Made by a program: the position numbers and the translations under genes. The notes under the pieces were generated by a model. That model ran no database searches, had not been told where the DNA came from, and saw only the letters and a list, made by a program, of their open reading frames with translations. Shown piece after piece: positions 1-7,036 of a stretch of DNA of 16,778 bases (position 1 is the first letter of the stretch; each line of letters begins with the position of its first letter). Source of the stretch: JBOHHM01 sp050725495 (GTDB taxonomy: Bacteria; Pseudomonadota; Gammaproteobacteria; Burkholderiales; Burkholderiaceae_C); NCBI GenBank assembly GCA_050725495.1, contig JBOHHM010000140.1:1-16778 (forward strand). The letters run 5' to 3'.

Positions 1-1077
1 GACGGCCAGGTGTTCTCCTGCGACCTCACGGCCCATGGCAAGAGCCGCAAGGTCTACACCCTGAAAGAGCCGCTGCTCGGCGCGATCACGGCGATCACGC
101 CGTTCAACCACCCGCTCAACCAGGTGATCCACAAGATCGCGCCGGCTGTGGCCACCAACAACCGCGTGGTGCTCAAGCCCAGCGAGAAAACACCGCTGGC
201 GGCCTACCTGATCGCCGACATCCTGTACGAGGCCGGCCTGCCACCGCAAATGCTGTCGGTGGTCACCGGCGACCCCGCCGAGATCGCCGACGAGCTGCTG
301 ACCAGCCCCGATGTCGACCTCGTGACCTTCACCGGCGGTGTCGCGATCGGCAAGTACATCGCGGCCAAGGCCGTCTATAAGCGCCAGGTGCTCGAGCTCG
401 GCGGCAACGACCCGATCATCGTGATGGACGACGCCGAGCTCGAAGAAGCCGCCACGCTCGCAGCCAGCGGTTCGTACAAGAATTCTGGCCAGCGCTGCAC
501 CGCGATCAAGCGCATGCTGGTGCAGGAAAGCGTGGCCGACCGTTTCGTCGAGCTGCTAGTCAAAAAAACCAAGGCCATCAAATACGGTGACCCGTTCGAT
601 GCGAGCATGGACATGGGCACGGTGATCGACGAGCCCGCCGCTATCCATTTCGAGCAGGTCGTCAACGAAGCGATCGCGCAAGGCGCGAAGCTGCTGGTCG
701 GCAATGTGCGGCGCGGCGCGCTGTACTCGCCGACCGTGCTCGACCATGTGAGGCCCGAGATGACGGTGGTGCGCGAAGAGACCTTCGGCCCGGTCTCGCC
801 GGTGATCCGCTTCAAGACGCTGGACGAGGCCATCCAGATCGCCAACGGCACGGCCTACGGTCTCTCGTCGTCGCTGTGCACCAACCGGCTCGACACCATC
901 ACGCGCGTCGTGCAGGAACTGCATGTGGGCAGCGTCAATGTGCGCGAAGTGCCGGGCTACCGGCTCGAGATGACGCCGTTTGGCGGCATCAAGGACTCGG
1001 GCCTGGGCTACAAGGAAGGCGTGCTCGAGGCGATGAAGAGCTTTTGCAACACCAAGACCTATTCGCTGCCCTGGTAA
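1..1077 (+). CDS. phnY: Phosphonoacetaldehyde dehydrogenase, 5'-truncated by window edge
   Basis: NAD-dependent aldehyde dehydrogenase predicted to oxidise phosphonoacetaldehyde to phosphonoacetate, the middle step of the PhnW-PhnY-PhnA route for 2-aminoethylphosphonate; cytoplasmic. The frame is open from base 1 and 358 codons are visible; the family is about 480 residues, so roughly 120 N-terminal residues lie upstream. The GTG at position 10 is internal, not the start. Visible motifs are ITPFNHPLN (cofactor region), FTGGVAIGKYIA, the general-base Glu in VLELGGND (visible codon 132) and the nucleophile Cys in SGQRCTA (codon 166). Their 34-residue spacing matches the E268/C302 spacing of classical aldehyde dehydrogenases. 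The C-terminal end, with EVPGYRLEMTPFGGIKDSG and closing KTYSLPW, closely matches Sinorhizobium PhnY as I recall it. An alanine dehydrogenase follows after 79 nt. Related sulfoacetaldehyde or succinate-semialdehyde dehydrogenases fit less well. Confidence 0.9.
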   Translation, partial: DGQVFSCDLTAHGKSRKVYTLKEPLLGAITAITPFNHPLNQVIHKIAPAVATNNRVVLKPSEKTPLAAYLIADILYEAGLPPQMLSVVTGDPAEIADELLTSPDVDLVTFTGGVAIGKYIAAKAVYKRQVLELGGNDPIIVMDDAELEEAATLAASGSYKNSGQRCTAIKRMLVQESVADRFVELLVKKTKAIKYGDPFDASMDMGTVIDEPAAIHFEQVVNEAIAQGAKLLVGNVRRGALYSPTVLDHVRPEMTVVREETFGPVSPVIRFKTLDEAIQIANGTAYGLSSSLCTNRLDTITRVVQELHVGSVNVREVPGYRLEMTPFGGIKDSGLGYKEGVLEAMKSFCNTKTYSLPW

Positions 1078-1144
1078 CGCGGGCTGCGCGCGAGGAATAA
1101 CATCCCTCTACAGGCCCCGAAACCGTTGACCTGCCCTCATCCCC

Positions 1145-1150
1145 AGGAGA
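1145..1150 (+). promoter_or_regulatory. Ribosome binding site of ald
   Basis: AGGAGA lies 6 nt before the ATG at 1157. It supports that start; the gene begins with the typical MLIGVPKEIK of the family. Confidence 0.65.
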
Positions 1151-1156
1151 TCTGCC

Positions 1157-2275
1157 ATGCTGATCGGAGTCCCCAAGGAAATCAAGAGCCATGAATACCG
1201 CGTCGGCCTGACACCCTCGTCGGTGCGCGAACTGACGTCGGCGGGCCATCGCGTGATCGTGGAGCGCAACGCCGGCGCCGGCATCGGCGCCACCGATGCC
1301 GAATACGAACAGGCCGGTGCCGGCATCGTCCAGGGCGCCGACGAAGTGTTCGCGCGCGCCGACATGATCGTCAAGGTCAAGGAGCCGCAGGCCCCGGAGC
1401 GCCAACAGCTCAGGCCCGGTCAGCTGCTGTTCACCTACCTGCATCTGGCCCCCGATCCGCAGCAGTGCAAGGAGCTGGTCGACAGCGGCGCCGTCTGCAT
1501 TGCCTACGAGACCGTGACGCAGGCCGGCGGCGGCCTGCCGCTGCTGGCGCCGATGTCGGAAGTCGCAGGCCGCATGTCGATCCAGGCCGCAGCACACAGC
1601 CTGGAGCGGGTCCATGGCGGACGCGGCATTCTGCTCGGCGGCGTGCCCGGCGTGGCGCCGGCCAAGATCGTGATTCTGGGCGCCGGCGTCGTGGGCTCGA
1701 ACGCGGCGCAAATGGCGGTCGGCACGGGGGCCCAGGTGGTCGTGATCGACCGCAGCCTCGATGCACTGCGCCGCATGGACCGGCTGCTCGGCGCGCGCGT
1801 GACCACCCTGTTCTCCAACCGCGACAACATCGAGGAACAGGTGCTGTCGGCCGACGCCGTGATCGGCGGCGTGCTGATCCCGGGTGCCGCGGCGCCCAAG
1901 CTGGTTACGCGTGCCATGCTGTCGCGCATGAAGCCGGGCTCGGTCGTGGTCGACGTCGCGATCGACCAGGGCGGCTGCTTCGAAACCTCGCATGCGACCA
2001 CGCATGCGGAGCCGACCTATGTGGTCGACGGCGTCGTGCATTACTGCGTGGCCAACATGCCGGGCGGTGTGCCGCGCACCTCGACCTATGCGCTCAACAA
2101 CGCCACCCTGCCCTATGTGCTGGCGCTGGCGAACAAGGGATGGCAGCAGGCGCTCAGGGACGATCCGCACCTGCGCAACGGCCTGAACGTGGCCGACGGC
2201 AAGGTGACCTGCCGCGAGGTGGCCAATGACCTGCACTACACCTACCACGACCCCCTGACCCTGCTGACGGCCTGA
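1157..2275 (+). CDS. ald: Alanine dehydrogenase
   Basis: NAD-dependent L-alanine dehydrogenase, converting alanine to pyruvate and ammonia; cytoplasmic, hexameric in known homologs. The product is 372 residues, the usual length (about 371). The family N-terminus MLIGVPKEIK is present. All four residues known to be important in the Mycobacterium enzyme fall at the same numbers: R15, K75 (VKVKEPQ), H96 (YLHLAPD) and D270. The NAD-binding Rossmann motif is GAGVVG at 175-180, and the C-terminal MPGGVPRTST segment is conserved. It sits 79 nt after phnY and 3 nt before an FAD oxidoreductase, so co-transcription is likely. In AEP breakdown PhnW makes alanine from pyruvate, so this enzyme would regenerate the amino acceptor and free ammonia (inference). 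Confidence 0.95.
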   Translation: MLIGVPKEIKSHEYRVGLTPSSVRELTSAGHRVIVERNAGAGIGATDAEYEQAGAGIVQGADEVFARADMIVKVKEPQAPERQQLRPGQLLFTYLHLAPDPQQCKELVDSGAVCIAYETVTQAGGGLPLLAPMSEVAGRMSIQAAAHSLERVHGGRGILLGGVPGVAPAKIVILGAGVVGSNAAQMAVGTGAQVVVIDRSLDALRRMDRLLGARVTTLFSNRDNIEEQVLSADAVIGGVLIPGAAAPKLVTRAMLSRMKPGSVVVDVAIDQGGCFETSHATTHAEPTYVVDGVVHYCVANMPGGVPRTSTYALNNATLPYVLALANKGWQQALRDDPHLRNGLNVADGKVTCREVANDLHYTYHDPLTLLTA

Positions 2276-2278
2276 ACC

Positions 2279-3757
2279 ATGGAACATGCACCGCCACACT
2301 CGGCACTGCGTGCCCTCGCTGCCCCCCGAGGGGGCCTTCGCGGCTTCGGGCGGCCGGACGCCGCTCAACGTCCCTACTGGCTGTCGCAGGCGCTCGCCGC
2401 CGAAGACGGCGGCCCCGCGCCGGCGCTCGAGCGCGACACGCGCGCCCAACTGTGCATCATCGGCGGCGGCTTCACCGGCCTGTGGACCGCCATCCTCGCC
2501 AAGCGGGCCCGGCCCGAGCTCGACGTGGTCGTGCTCGAGGCCGATGTCTGCGGCGCCGGCGCGAGCGGGCGCAACGGCGGCTGCGCACTGACTTGGTCAA
2601 CCAAGTTTTTCACGCTGCAGCGCCTGTTCGGCGAGGCCGAGGCGCTGCGCCTGGTGCGCGCCTCCGAGCAGGCCCTGCTCGACATCGAGGCTTTCTGTGT
2701 CGAGCACGGCATAGACTGCGAATGGCGGCGCCATGGCACGCTGTTCACCGCGACCTCGCAGGCGCAGGTCGGCGCCTCCGATGCCGTGGTCGCCGCACTG
2801 CAGGCGCGCGGCATCCACTCCTGGCAGCGCTTGCCGCAGGAAGAACTGCAGCGCCGTGCCGGCTCGCGCGCCCACCTCGAAGGCTGGTACTCGCCGCTGG
2901 CGGCCACCGTGCAGCCGGGCCAGCTGGTGCGCGGCCTGCGCCGCGTCGCTCTGGCGCTCGGCGTTCGGCTGCATGAGAACACGGCGATGCTGGGCCTCGA
3001 GGAAGGCTCGCCGCCGGTGGTCCGCACCCCCGCGGGCAGAGTCACGGCCGAGCGCGTCGTGATCGCGATCAACGCCTGGATGGCGCGCAGCTTCCGCGAG
3101 TTCGAGCGCAGCATCGCCATCGTCTCCAGCGACATGGTGATCACCGAGCCGGCCGCGCAGCAGCTGGCGGCCAGCGGTCTCGATGCCGGCATTTCAGTGC
3201 TCGATTCGCGCATCTTCGTTCACTACTACCGCAGCACGCTCGATGGGCGGCTGATGTTCGGCAAGGGCGGCAACACCTTTGCCTACGGCGGGCGCATGCT
3301 GCCGGTGTTCAACCAGCCCTCGCCCCATCGCGATGAACTGAGCGCGCGCCTGCAGCGCTTCATCCCGGAGCTGGCCGACACGCCGATCGCCGCCAGCTGG
3401 AACGGCGCCTCGGACCGCTCGGTCACCGGCCTGCCGTTCTTCGGCTGCCTGCGCGGTCGCCCCGACGTGTTCTACGGCTTCGGCTACTCGGGCAATGGCG
3501 TCGGCCCCAGCCGCATGGGCGGCGAACTGCTGTCCTCGCTGGCGCTGGGACTGGACAACGAATGGACGCGCAGCCCCCTGGTACGCGGCCCGCGGGGGCG
3601 CTTCCCGCCCGAGCCGATCCGCTTTGTCGGCTCGCTGATGGTGCGCAATGCGGTGCGGCGCAAGGAAGCAGCCGAAGACCGGGGACGCCGCCCGTTCCCG
3701 CTCGATGTCGCGCTGTCGCGCTTCGCGGCCGCTGCCGGCAAGGCCGACAAGGCCTGA
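2279..3757 (+). CDS. DAO/DadA-type FAD-dependent oxidoreductase, probably for (N-substituted) aminophosphonates
   Basis: A 492-residue flavoprotein of the D-amino-acid-oxidase/glycine-oxidase fold. The FAD-binding GGGFTG is at 62-67 after a hydrophobic strand, with an acidic strand end near E87 (VVVLEAD) and the second FAD motif GASGRNGG at 94-101. A C-terminal GFGYSGNGVGPSRMGGE segment near 400-417 closes the FAD site. There is no signal peptide. ATG 2279 is the only plausible start, as no other ATG, GTG or TTG occurs in frame before the FAD motif. There is no clear ribosome binding site, so translation may be coupled to ald, whose stop is 3 nt upstream. Residues about 9-27 are encoded by a GC-rich palindromic repeat. 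Lying between ald/phnY and phnD, it probably removes the amine of AEP or an N-alkyl AEP oxidatively, as described for FAD enzymes of phosphonate clusters (the Pbf group). Which Pbf type cannot be decided; an amino-acid oxidase role remains possible. Confidence 0.8.
   Translation: MEHAPPHSALRALAAPRGGLRGFGRPDAAQRPYWLSQALAAEDGGPAPALERDTRAQLCIIGGGFTGLWTAILAKRARPELDVVVLEADVCGAGASGRNGGCALTWSTKFFTLQRLFGEAEALRLVRASEQALLDIEAFCVEHGIDCEWRRHGTLFTATSQAQVGASDAVVAALQARGIHSWQRLPQEELQRRAGSRAHLEGWYSPLAATVQPGQLVRGLRRVALALGVRLHENTAMLGLEEGSPPVVRTPAGRVTAERVVIAINAWMARSFREFERSIAIVSSDMVITEPAAQQLAASGLDAGISVLDSRIFVHYYRSTLDGRLMFGKGGNTFAYGGRMLPVFNQPSPHRDELSARLQRFIPELADTPIAASWNGASDRSVTGLPFFGCLRGRPDVFYGFGYSGNGVGPSRMGGELLSSLALGLDNEWTRSPLVRGPRGRFPPEPIRFVGSLMVRNAVRRKEAAEDRGRRPFPLDVALSRFAAAAGKADKA
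2304..2357 (+). repeat. GC-rich palindromic repeat of Comamonadaceae intergenic type, inside a coding frame
   Basis: The stretch contains the perfect palindrome GCCCCC-cga-GGGGGC (2321-2335), followed by an imperfect GC-rich partner (CTTCGCGGCTTCGGGCGGCC). From memory, sequences of this form are abundant between genes in Acidovorax, Variovorax and relatives. No second copy was found in this window. Here it falls within the first 27 codons of the FAD oxidoreductase rather than between genes. The exact ends are estimated. Confidence 0.5.
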
Positions 3758-3783
3758 ACCCGACCCGACAGTTGTTTGACCGC

Positions 3784-3790
3784 GCAGGAG
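3784..3790 (+). promoter_or_regulatory. Ribosome binding site of phnD
   Basis: GCAGGAG lies 5 nt before the ATG at 3796. It selects that start over upstream in-frame codons that overlap the preceding gene. Confidence 0.6.
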
Positions 3791-3795
3791 TGACC

Positions 3796-4818
3796 ATGGA
3801 TGCCTTGCCCCGCCGCACATCTGGCCCCCTAAGGCGCCCCGTGTTGGCCCTGTTGTGCCTGGCCTTGCTGGGGCCCCTGGCCACCCCAGCAGCCGACCAG
3901 CCGCAGACACTGACCGTCGGGCTGATTGCCACCACAACGGTCGAGCGGGTCATCGAGAACTGGAAGCCCTTCACCGAGGCCCTGGCCAGGGAGCTGCAAA
4001 CACCGGTAAGGGTGCTGGCCTCCAAGAGCTATGCGGACATTGCCAGCGGCCTGCGCGACGGCCGCATCCAGCTCGCCTGGATCAACAACAAACTGGCGAT
4101 CGAGCTGGTGGAAAACGACCAGGCCGCCGTGTTTGCGCAGATGGCCCGGCTTGACGGCTCGCGCGGCTACAAGTCGGTGCTGCTGGCCCGCAAGGACGGC
4201 CCGATTCAATCGCTGGCCGATGTGCTCAGCCAGGCAGGGCGCTACAGCTTCGGCTCGGGCGACAAGAAGTCCACCTCCGGCTACCTGGTGCCCAACTACC
4301 ATGTGTTCGCCAAGAACAAGATCGAGCCGGAAAAGCATTTCAAAAAGCTAAGCCACGCCAACCATCTGGACAACTTCCTCGCCGTGGCCGACGGCCGGGT
4401 CGACCTGGCGACCAACAACACCGAGGAACTGCCGCGCTACCGGGCCGAGTACCCAGAGAAATTTACGCGCGTCAGCGTGATCTGGGAGTCACCGCTGATT
4501 CCCAACGACCCCATCCTGTACCGCAAGGATCTGGGCGCCACGCTGCAGCAGCGCATCAAGAAATTCTTTACCGCCTACGGCCGCACCGAGGCGGAAAAAA
4601 CCAGCTTGAAGAATATCAATGGGCTCTCGGGTTTCCGCGCTTCGTCGAACTACCAGCTGCGCCCCGTGGTGGACCTGGAACTGTTCCAGATGCTGACCAC
4701 GGCGATGGCCGAGAACGCGAACTCGCCCGAGAACTACAAGGCCGTGATGAACAGCTTGACGAAGCGCGCGGCGCGTCTGGACACGGTGCTGAATGCCACG
4801 CGGCTGGACAGCCCCTGA
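3796..4818 (+). CDS. phnD: Phosphonate ABC transporter substrate-binding protein
   Basis: Periplasmic binding protein for alkylphosphonates, 340 residues, the usual PhnD length. The N-terminus has arginines, then a hydrophobic stretch (VLALLCLALLGPLA, about 16-29) and an Ala-rich end, consistent with a Sec signal peptide cleaved near residue 33. Family blocks shared with E. coli PhnD include FGSGDKKSTSGYLVPNYHVF, TNNTEE and WESPLIPNDP. Of the residues reported to bind 2-aminoethylphosphonate in E. coli PhnD (Tyr47, Tyr93, Glu177, Asp205), the equivalents Y79, E210 and D238 are kept, but the Tyr93 position reads Ile (I96 in AWINNK). Retained acidic residues suggest an amino-phosphonate ligand (inference). 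It is the last gene of the cluster, 38 nt after the flavoenzyme, and no PhnC or PhnE follows, so the rest of its importer must be upstream or elsewhere. Confidence 0.92.
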   Translation: MDALPRRTSGPLRRPVLALLCLALLGPLATPAADQPQTLTVGLIATTTVERVIENWKPFTEALARELQTPVRVLASKSYADIASGLRDGRIQLAWINNKLAIELVENDQAAVFAQMARLDGSRGYKSVLLARKDGPIQSLADVLSQAGRYSFGSGDKKSTSGYLVPNYHVFAKNKIEPEKHFKKLSHANHLDNFLAVADGRVDLATNNTEELPRYRAEYPEKFTRVSVIWESPLIPNDPILYRKDLGATLQQRIKKFFTAYGRTEAEKTSLKNINGLSGFRASSNYQLRPVVDLELFQMLTTAMAENANSPENYKAVMNSLTKRAARLDTVLNATRLDSP

Positions 4819-4832
4819 GGGCCCCCTGCAAA

Positions 4833-4848
4833 TGCCGCGCACCCGGCA
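4833..4848 (+). terminator. Weak hairpin between convergent phnD and lysR
   Basis: TGCCG (4833-4837) and CGGCA (4844-4848) form a 5-bp stem with a 6-nt loop, followed by CGGTGTTTC. It is well placed to end the phnD transcript, 15 nt after its stop, but the stem is short and the T run minimal. Weak support. The rest of the 128-nt gap to lysR shows nothing clear. Confidence 0.25.
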
Positions 4849-4946
4849 CGGTGTTTCTCAACCCGGCCGCGCGCGCTGGCGATGGCCAACGAAATCGTGC
4901 CTTCAAACTCACGCTGGGCGCTGACGGGCGGCACCTCGCAGCACCA

Positions 4947-5831
4947 TCAAGCCAAGATCGTTGCGCGGGTCCGCTCGGAAAAAAAGCGCCCCGGTGTCCT
5001 CATCACGAAATCGGCGAGGTGACGCGCCTGCTCGGGTGCTGCCGTTCGCATGTACAGGCCAATATTGATGGGCACCGGTGGCGGAAATTCGCTGGCACGG
5101 TCGAGGCTGCGGCAGCCGGCCGGAATCGTGGCGGCCATCATCGGGCCGATGCCAATGCCAACCTGTACCGCTGTGGCCATGGCCACCAGCGTGCTGGCCT
5201 CGCAGACCACGTTCCAGCGCACGCTGCGATCCGACAGGGCCTCGATCACGCGCGTGCGCCACGGACAGGTTTCCGCAAACAAAATAACGGGCAACGGTTC
5301 GTCGGTCGACACGCTCAGGTCTGAACGCACGGCCCACAACAGCTGCTCGGGCCACACCATCAGCGGCTTGCGAACAACCTCGCTGGTGTCGCAAATCAGC
5401 AGATCGAGCTTGTCCTGTCCGAACAACGCGGCCAGCCTGCGATTGCCATCGGCCATGATGTCGATGTCGACACGTGGATTCAGGTCGCGAAAGGCCTTCA
5501 GAATATCGATCAGCCGCGTCGCCGCGAAGTCCTCGACCACGCCCAGCTTGACCCGCCCTTCCACACGCTGCCCGCCAAGGCGCTGCCTCACCTCGTCGTT
5601 AAGGGTCAGGATCTCACGCGCGTAAGGCACCAGCAACAGACCGTCGGCGGTCAGGGCAAGCCCCTTTGAAGAGCGTTCGAACAGCGACAAGCCCAGCAGA
5701 TCTTCGAGACGACGGATCTGCATGCTGACGGCAGCCTGTGTGCGGTGCAAGGCTGCAGCTGCACCATTGACCGTACCGACGTCAGCGACCGACAGGAAAG
5801 CGCGCAACAGATAGGGATCAAGGTCAGTCAT
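4947..5831 (-). CDS. LysR-family transcriptional regulator
   Basis: A DNA-binding regulator of 294 residues, standard LysR length. The N-terminal winged helix-turn-helix covers about residues 6-65, with the recognition region in AAAALHRTQAAVSMQIRRLE and the typical LGLSLFERS following. The rest is the effector-binding domain (about 90-290). The start is ATG at 5829-5831 on the complementary strand, giving MTDLDPYLLRAFLSVAD, a normal LysR N-terminus. It is divergent from the ABC importer operon starting at 5929, with 97 nt between them, and convergent with phnD. In this arrangement LysR proteins usually control the divergent operon and themselves, so its inducer is probably the substrate or a product of that operon. 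It could be compared with NocR/OccR of Ti plasmids, but the sequence alone does not identify the ligand. Confidence 0.92.
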   Translation of the reverse strand: MTDLDPYLLRAFLSVADVGTVNGAAAALHRTQAAVSMQIRRLEDLLGLSLFERSSKGLALTADGLLLVPYAREILTLNDEVRQRLGGQRVEGRVKLGVVEDFAATRLIDILKAFRDLNPRVDIDIMADGNRRLAALFGQDKLDLLICDTSEVVRKPLMVWPEQLLWAVRSDLSVSTDEPLPVILFAETCPWRTRVIEALSDRSVRWNVVCEASTLVAMATAVQVGIGIGPMMAATIPAGCRSLDRASEFPPPVPINIGLYMRTAAPEQARHLADFVMRTPGRFFSERTRATILA

Positions 5832-5840
5832 TCAGCTTTA

Positions 5841-5846
5841 TTTATA
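5841..5846 (-). promoter_or_regulatory. Possible -10 element for lysR
   Basis: The complementary strand reads TATAAA (followed by T), 9 nt before the lysR start codon. No good -35 was found. It overlaps the left arm of the inverted repeat at 5845-5869, which would fit autorepression. Confidence 0.3.
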
Positions 5847-5869
5847 GCAGGCCGACAATTTTCCGGCTA
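5845..5869 (+). promoter_or_regulatory. Candidate LysR operator, inverted repeat with 11-nt spacer
   Basis: TAGCAGG (5845-5851) and CCGGCTA (5863-5869) form an inverted repeat with 6 of 7 positions matching, separated by 11 nt. This is the T-N11-A architecture of LysR binding sites. It lies in the 97-nt divergent region between lysR and the importer operon, where such a site is expected. Binding by this regulator is inferred. Confidence 0.5.
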
Positions 5870-5914
5870 CCCCACCTCAGACCCCGCTGCTACGCTTGCC
5901 TCCATCGCCAACAC

Positions 5915-5920
5915 AAGGAG
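5915..5920 (+). promoter_or_regulatory. Ribosome binding site that chooses the start of the first binding protein
   Basis: AAGGAG lies 8 nt before ATG 5929 but only 2 nt before ATG 5923, which is in the same frame. The spacing favours 5929. Confidence 0.6.
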
Positions 5921-5928
5921 ACATGACC

Positions 5929-7026
5929 ATGCAAAGAGAGATCAAACGACGCGACCTGCTCAAGGCCAGTGCCGCATTCGGCCTGGGCTCGGCAGCGCTG
6001 GCCTTCCCGGCCGTGCACGCCGTGGCGCAAGGCCGGCAATTTGCCGGCAAGACCTTGCGCATCCTGACCTGGTCCGACGACACCGGCCTGGCCGTGCTGC
6101 GCAATATTGCGCAGACCTTCGAGGCCCAGACCGGGGCCCGTGTGGTGGCCGACCGCACGGGCAGCACCTCCGAGATGGTGGCCAAGCTCAAAGCTGCCGG
6201 CACCCGGCCCCAGTACGACGTCATCACGCTCGCCGGCGTCGGCGCCACCACCCTGGCCAGCGCCGGTCTGCTCGACAAGCCCGACCTCAACCAACTGCCC
6301 AATCTTCAGAACGTCGATCCGCGCTTTCGCACGGGCGCCGATGGTCACGGCATCGGCTACCTGCTGTGGACCGGCGGCCTGATCTACAACACCCGCACCT
6401 TCAAGGAAGCGCCCACCAGCTACGAGGAGATGTGGAATCCCAAGTACGCCAAGCGCCTGTTCCTGCCGCCGGCGATCTGGACCGACGCGCTCGACACCAT
6501 CGTCGCCGCCGCCAAGCTCACGGGCGGCAATGCGACCAACGCCGAAGCCGGTTTCAAGAAGCTCGCCGAGCTCAAAGATCGCGTGCTCACCTTCGGCGAA
6601 AACCCGACCCAGATCGCCGAGCTGTTCCGATCCAACGCGCTGGACCTCGGCGGGGTCTATGCGCCGGCGTTCTATGCCAAGGAGTTGAAGGACCCGAATT
6701 CGGGAATCGGCGCCACCTACAACCTCAAGGAAGGCTTCTTCGCCGACCTGATGTACACGATTTTGCCCAAGAACCGTCCCGGCGATGCCTCTGTGGCGCA
6801 CGCCTTCATCAACCACACGCTCGACCCGGTGGTGCAGGGCAAGATGGCCGAGGACGTGCTCAACGGGCCGGTGAACCAGAAAGCGGTGCTCTCGGCCTCA
6901 GCCAAGCAAAGCCCCTTCATCATCAAGCCCGAGCAGCTGGGTGACAAGGCGGTGATTCACGACAAGAGCGTGATCGCCAGCGTGCGCGAAAGCTGGATCA
7001 AGCGTTATACGCAAACTTTTGCCTGA
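5929..7026 (+). CDS. Polyamine/opine-type ABC transporter substrate-binding protein (PotD-like), importer 1
   Basis: Periplasmic solute-binding protein, 365 residues. The N-terminus has twin arginines (KRRDLLKAS, RR at 7-8), a hydrophobic stretch and a small-residue cleavage region near 31-33 (HAVAQ), suggesting Tat export. The mature part opens with KTLRILTWSD and continues with the extracellular binding-protein fold of the spermidine/putrescine group (GTRPQYDVITLA, GYLLWTGGLIYNT, SYEEMWNPKYAKR). ATG 5929 is preferred over 5923 from the ribosome binding site. It is the first gene of an operon with two permeases and an ATPase, divergent from lysR. Ligands of this family include polyamines, opines and other cationic compounds. 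The downstream ureohydrolase suggests an amine or guanidino compound, but the ligand is not readable from sequence. Confidence 0.85.
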   Translation: MQREIKRRDLLKASAAFGLGSAALAFPAVHAVAQGRQFAGKTLRILTWSDDTGLAVLRNIAQTFEAQTGARVVADRTGSTSEMVAKLKAAGTRPQYDVITLAGVGATTLASAGLLDKPDLNQLPNLQNVDPRFRTGADGHGIGYLLWTGGLIYNTRTFKEAPTSYEEMWNPKYAKRLFLPPAIWTDALDTIVAAAKLTGGNATNAEAGFKKLAELKDRVLTFGENPTQIAELFRSNALDLGGVYAPAFYAKELKDPNSGIGATYNLKEGFFADLMYTILPKNRPGDASVAHAFINHTLDPVVQGKMAEDVLNGPVNQKAVLSASAKQSPFIIKPEQLGDKAVIHDKSVIASVRESWIKRYTQTFA

Positions 7027-7036
7027 AAGTCCGTCC

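Noticed and set aside
989..2449. Long open frame on the - strand (486 codons) opposite ald
   Set aside because: It lies antisense to alanine dehydrogenase, which has all its catalytic residues. The antisense product is His/Arg/Gly-rich with no recognisable domain, as expected from GC-rich codon bias.
3562..3795. Upstream extension of the phnD reading frame
   Set aside because: It overlaps the C-terminus of the FAD oxidoreductase. ATG 3796 has a ribosome binding site and is followed directly by a signal peptide.
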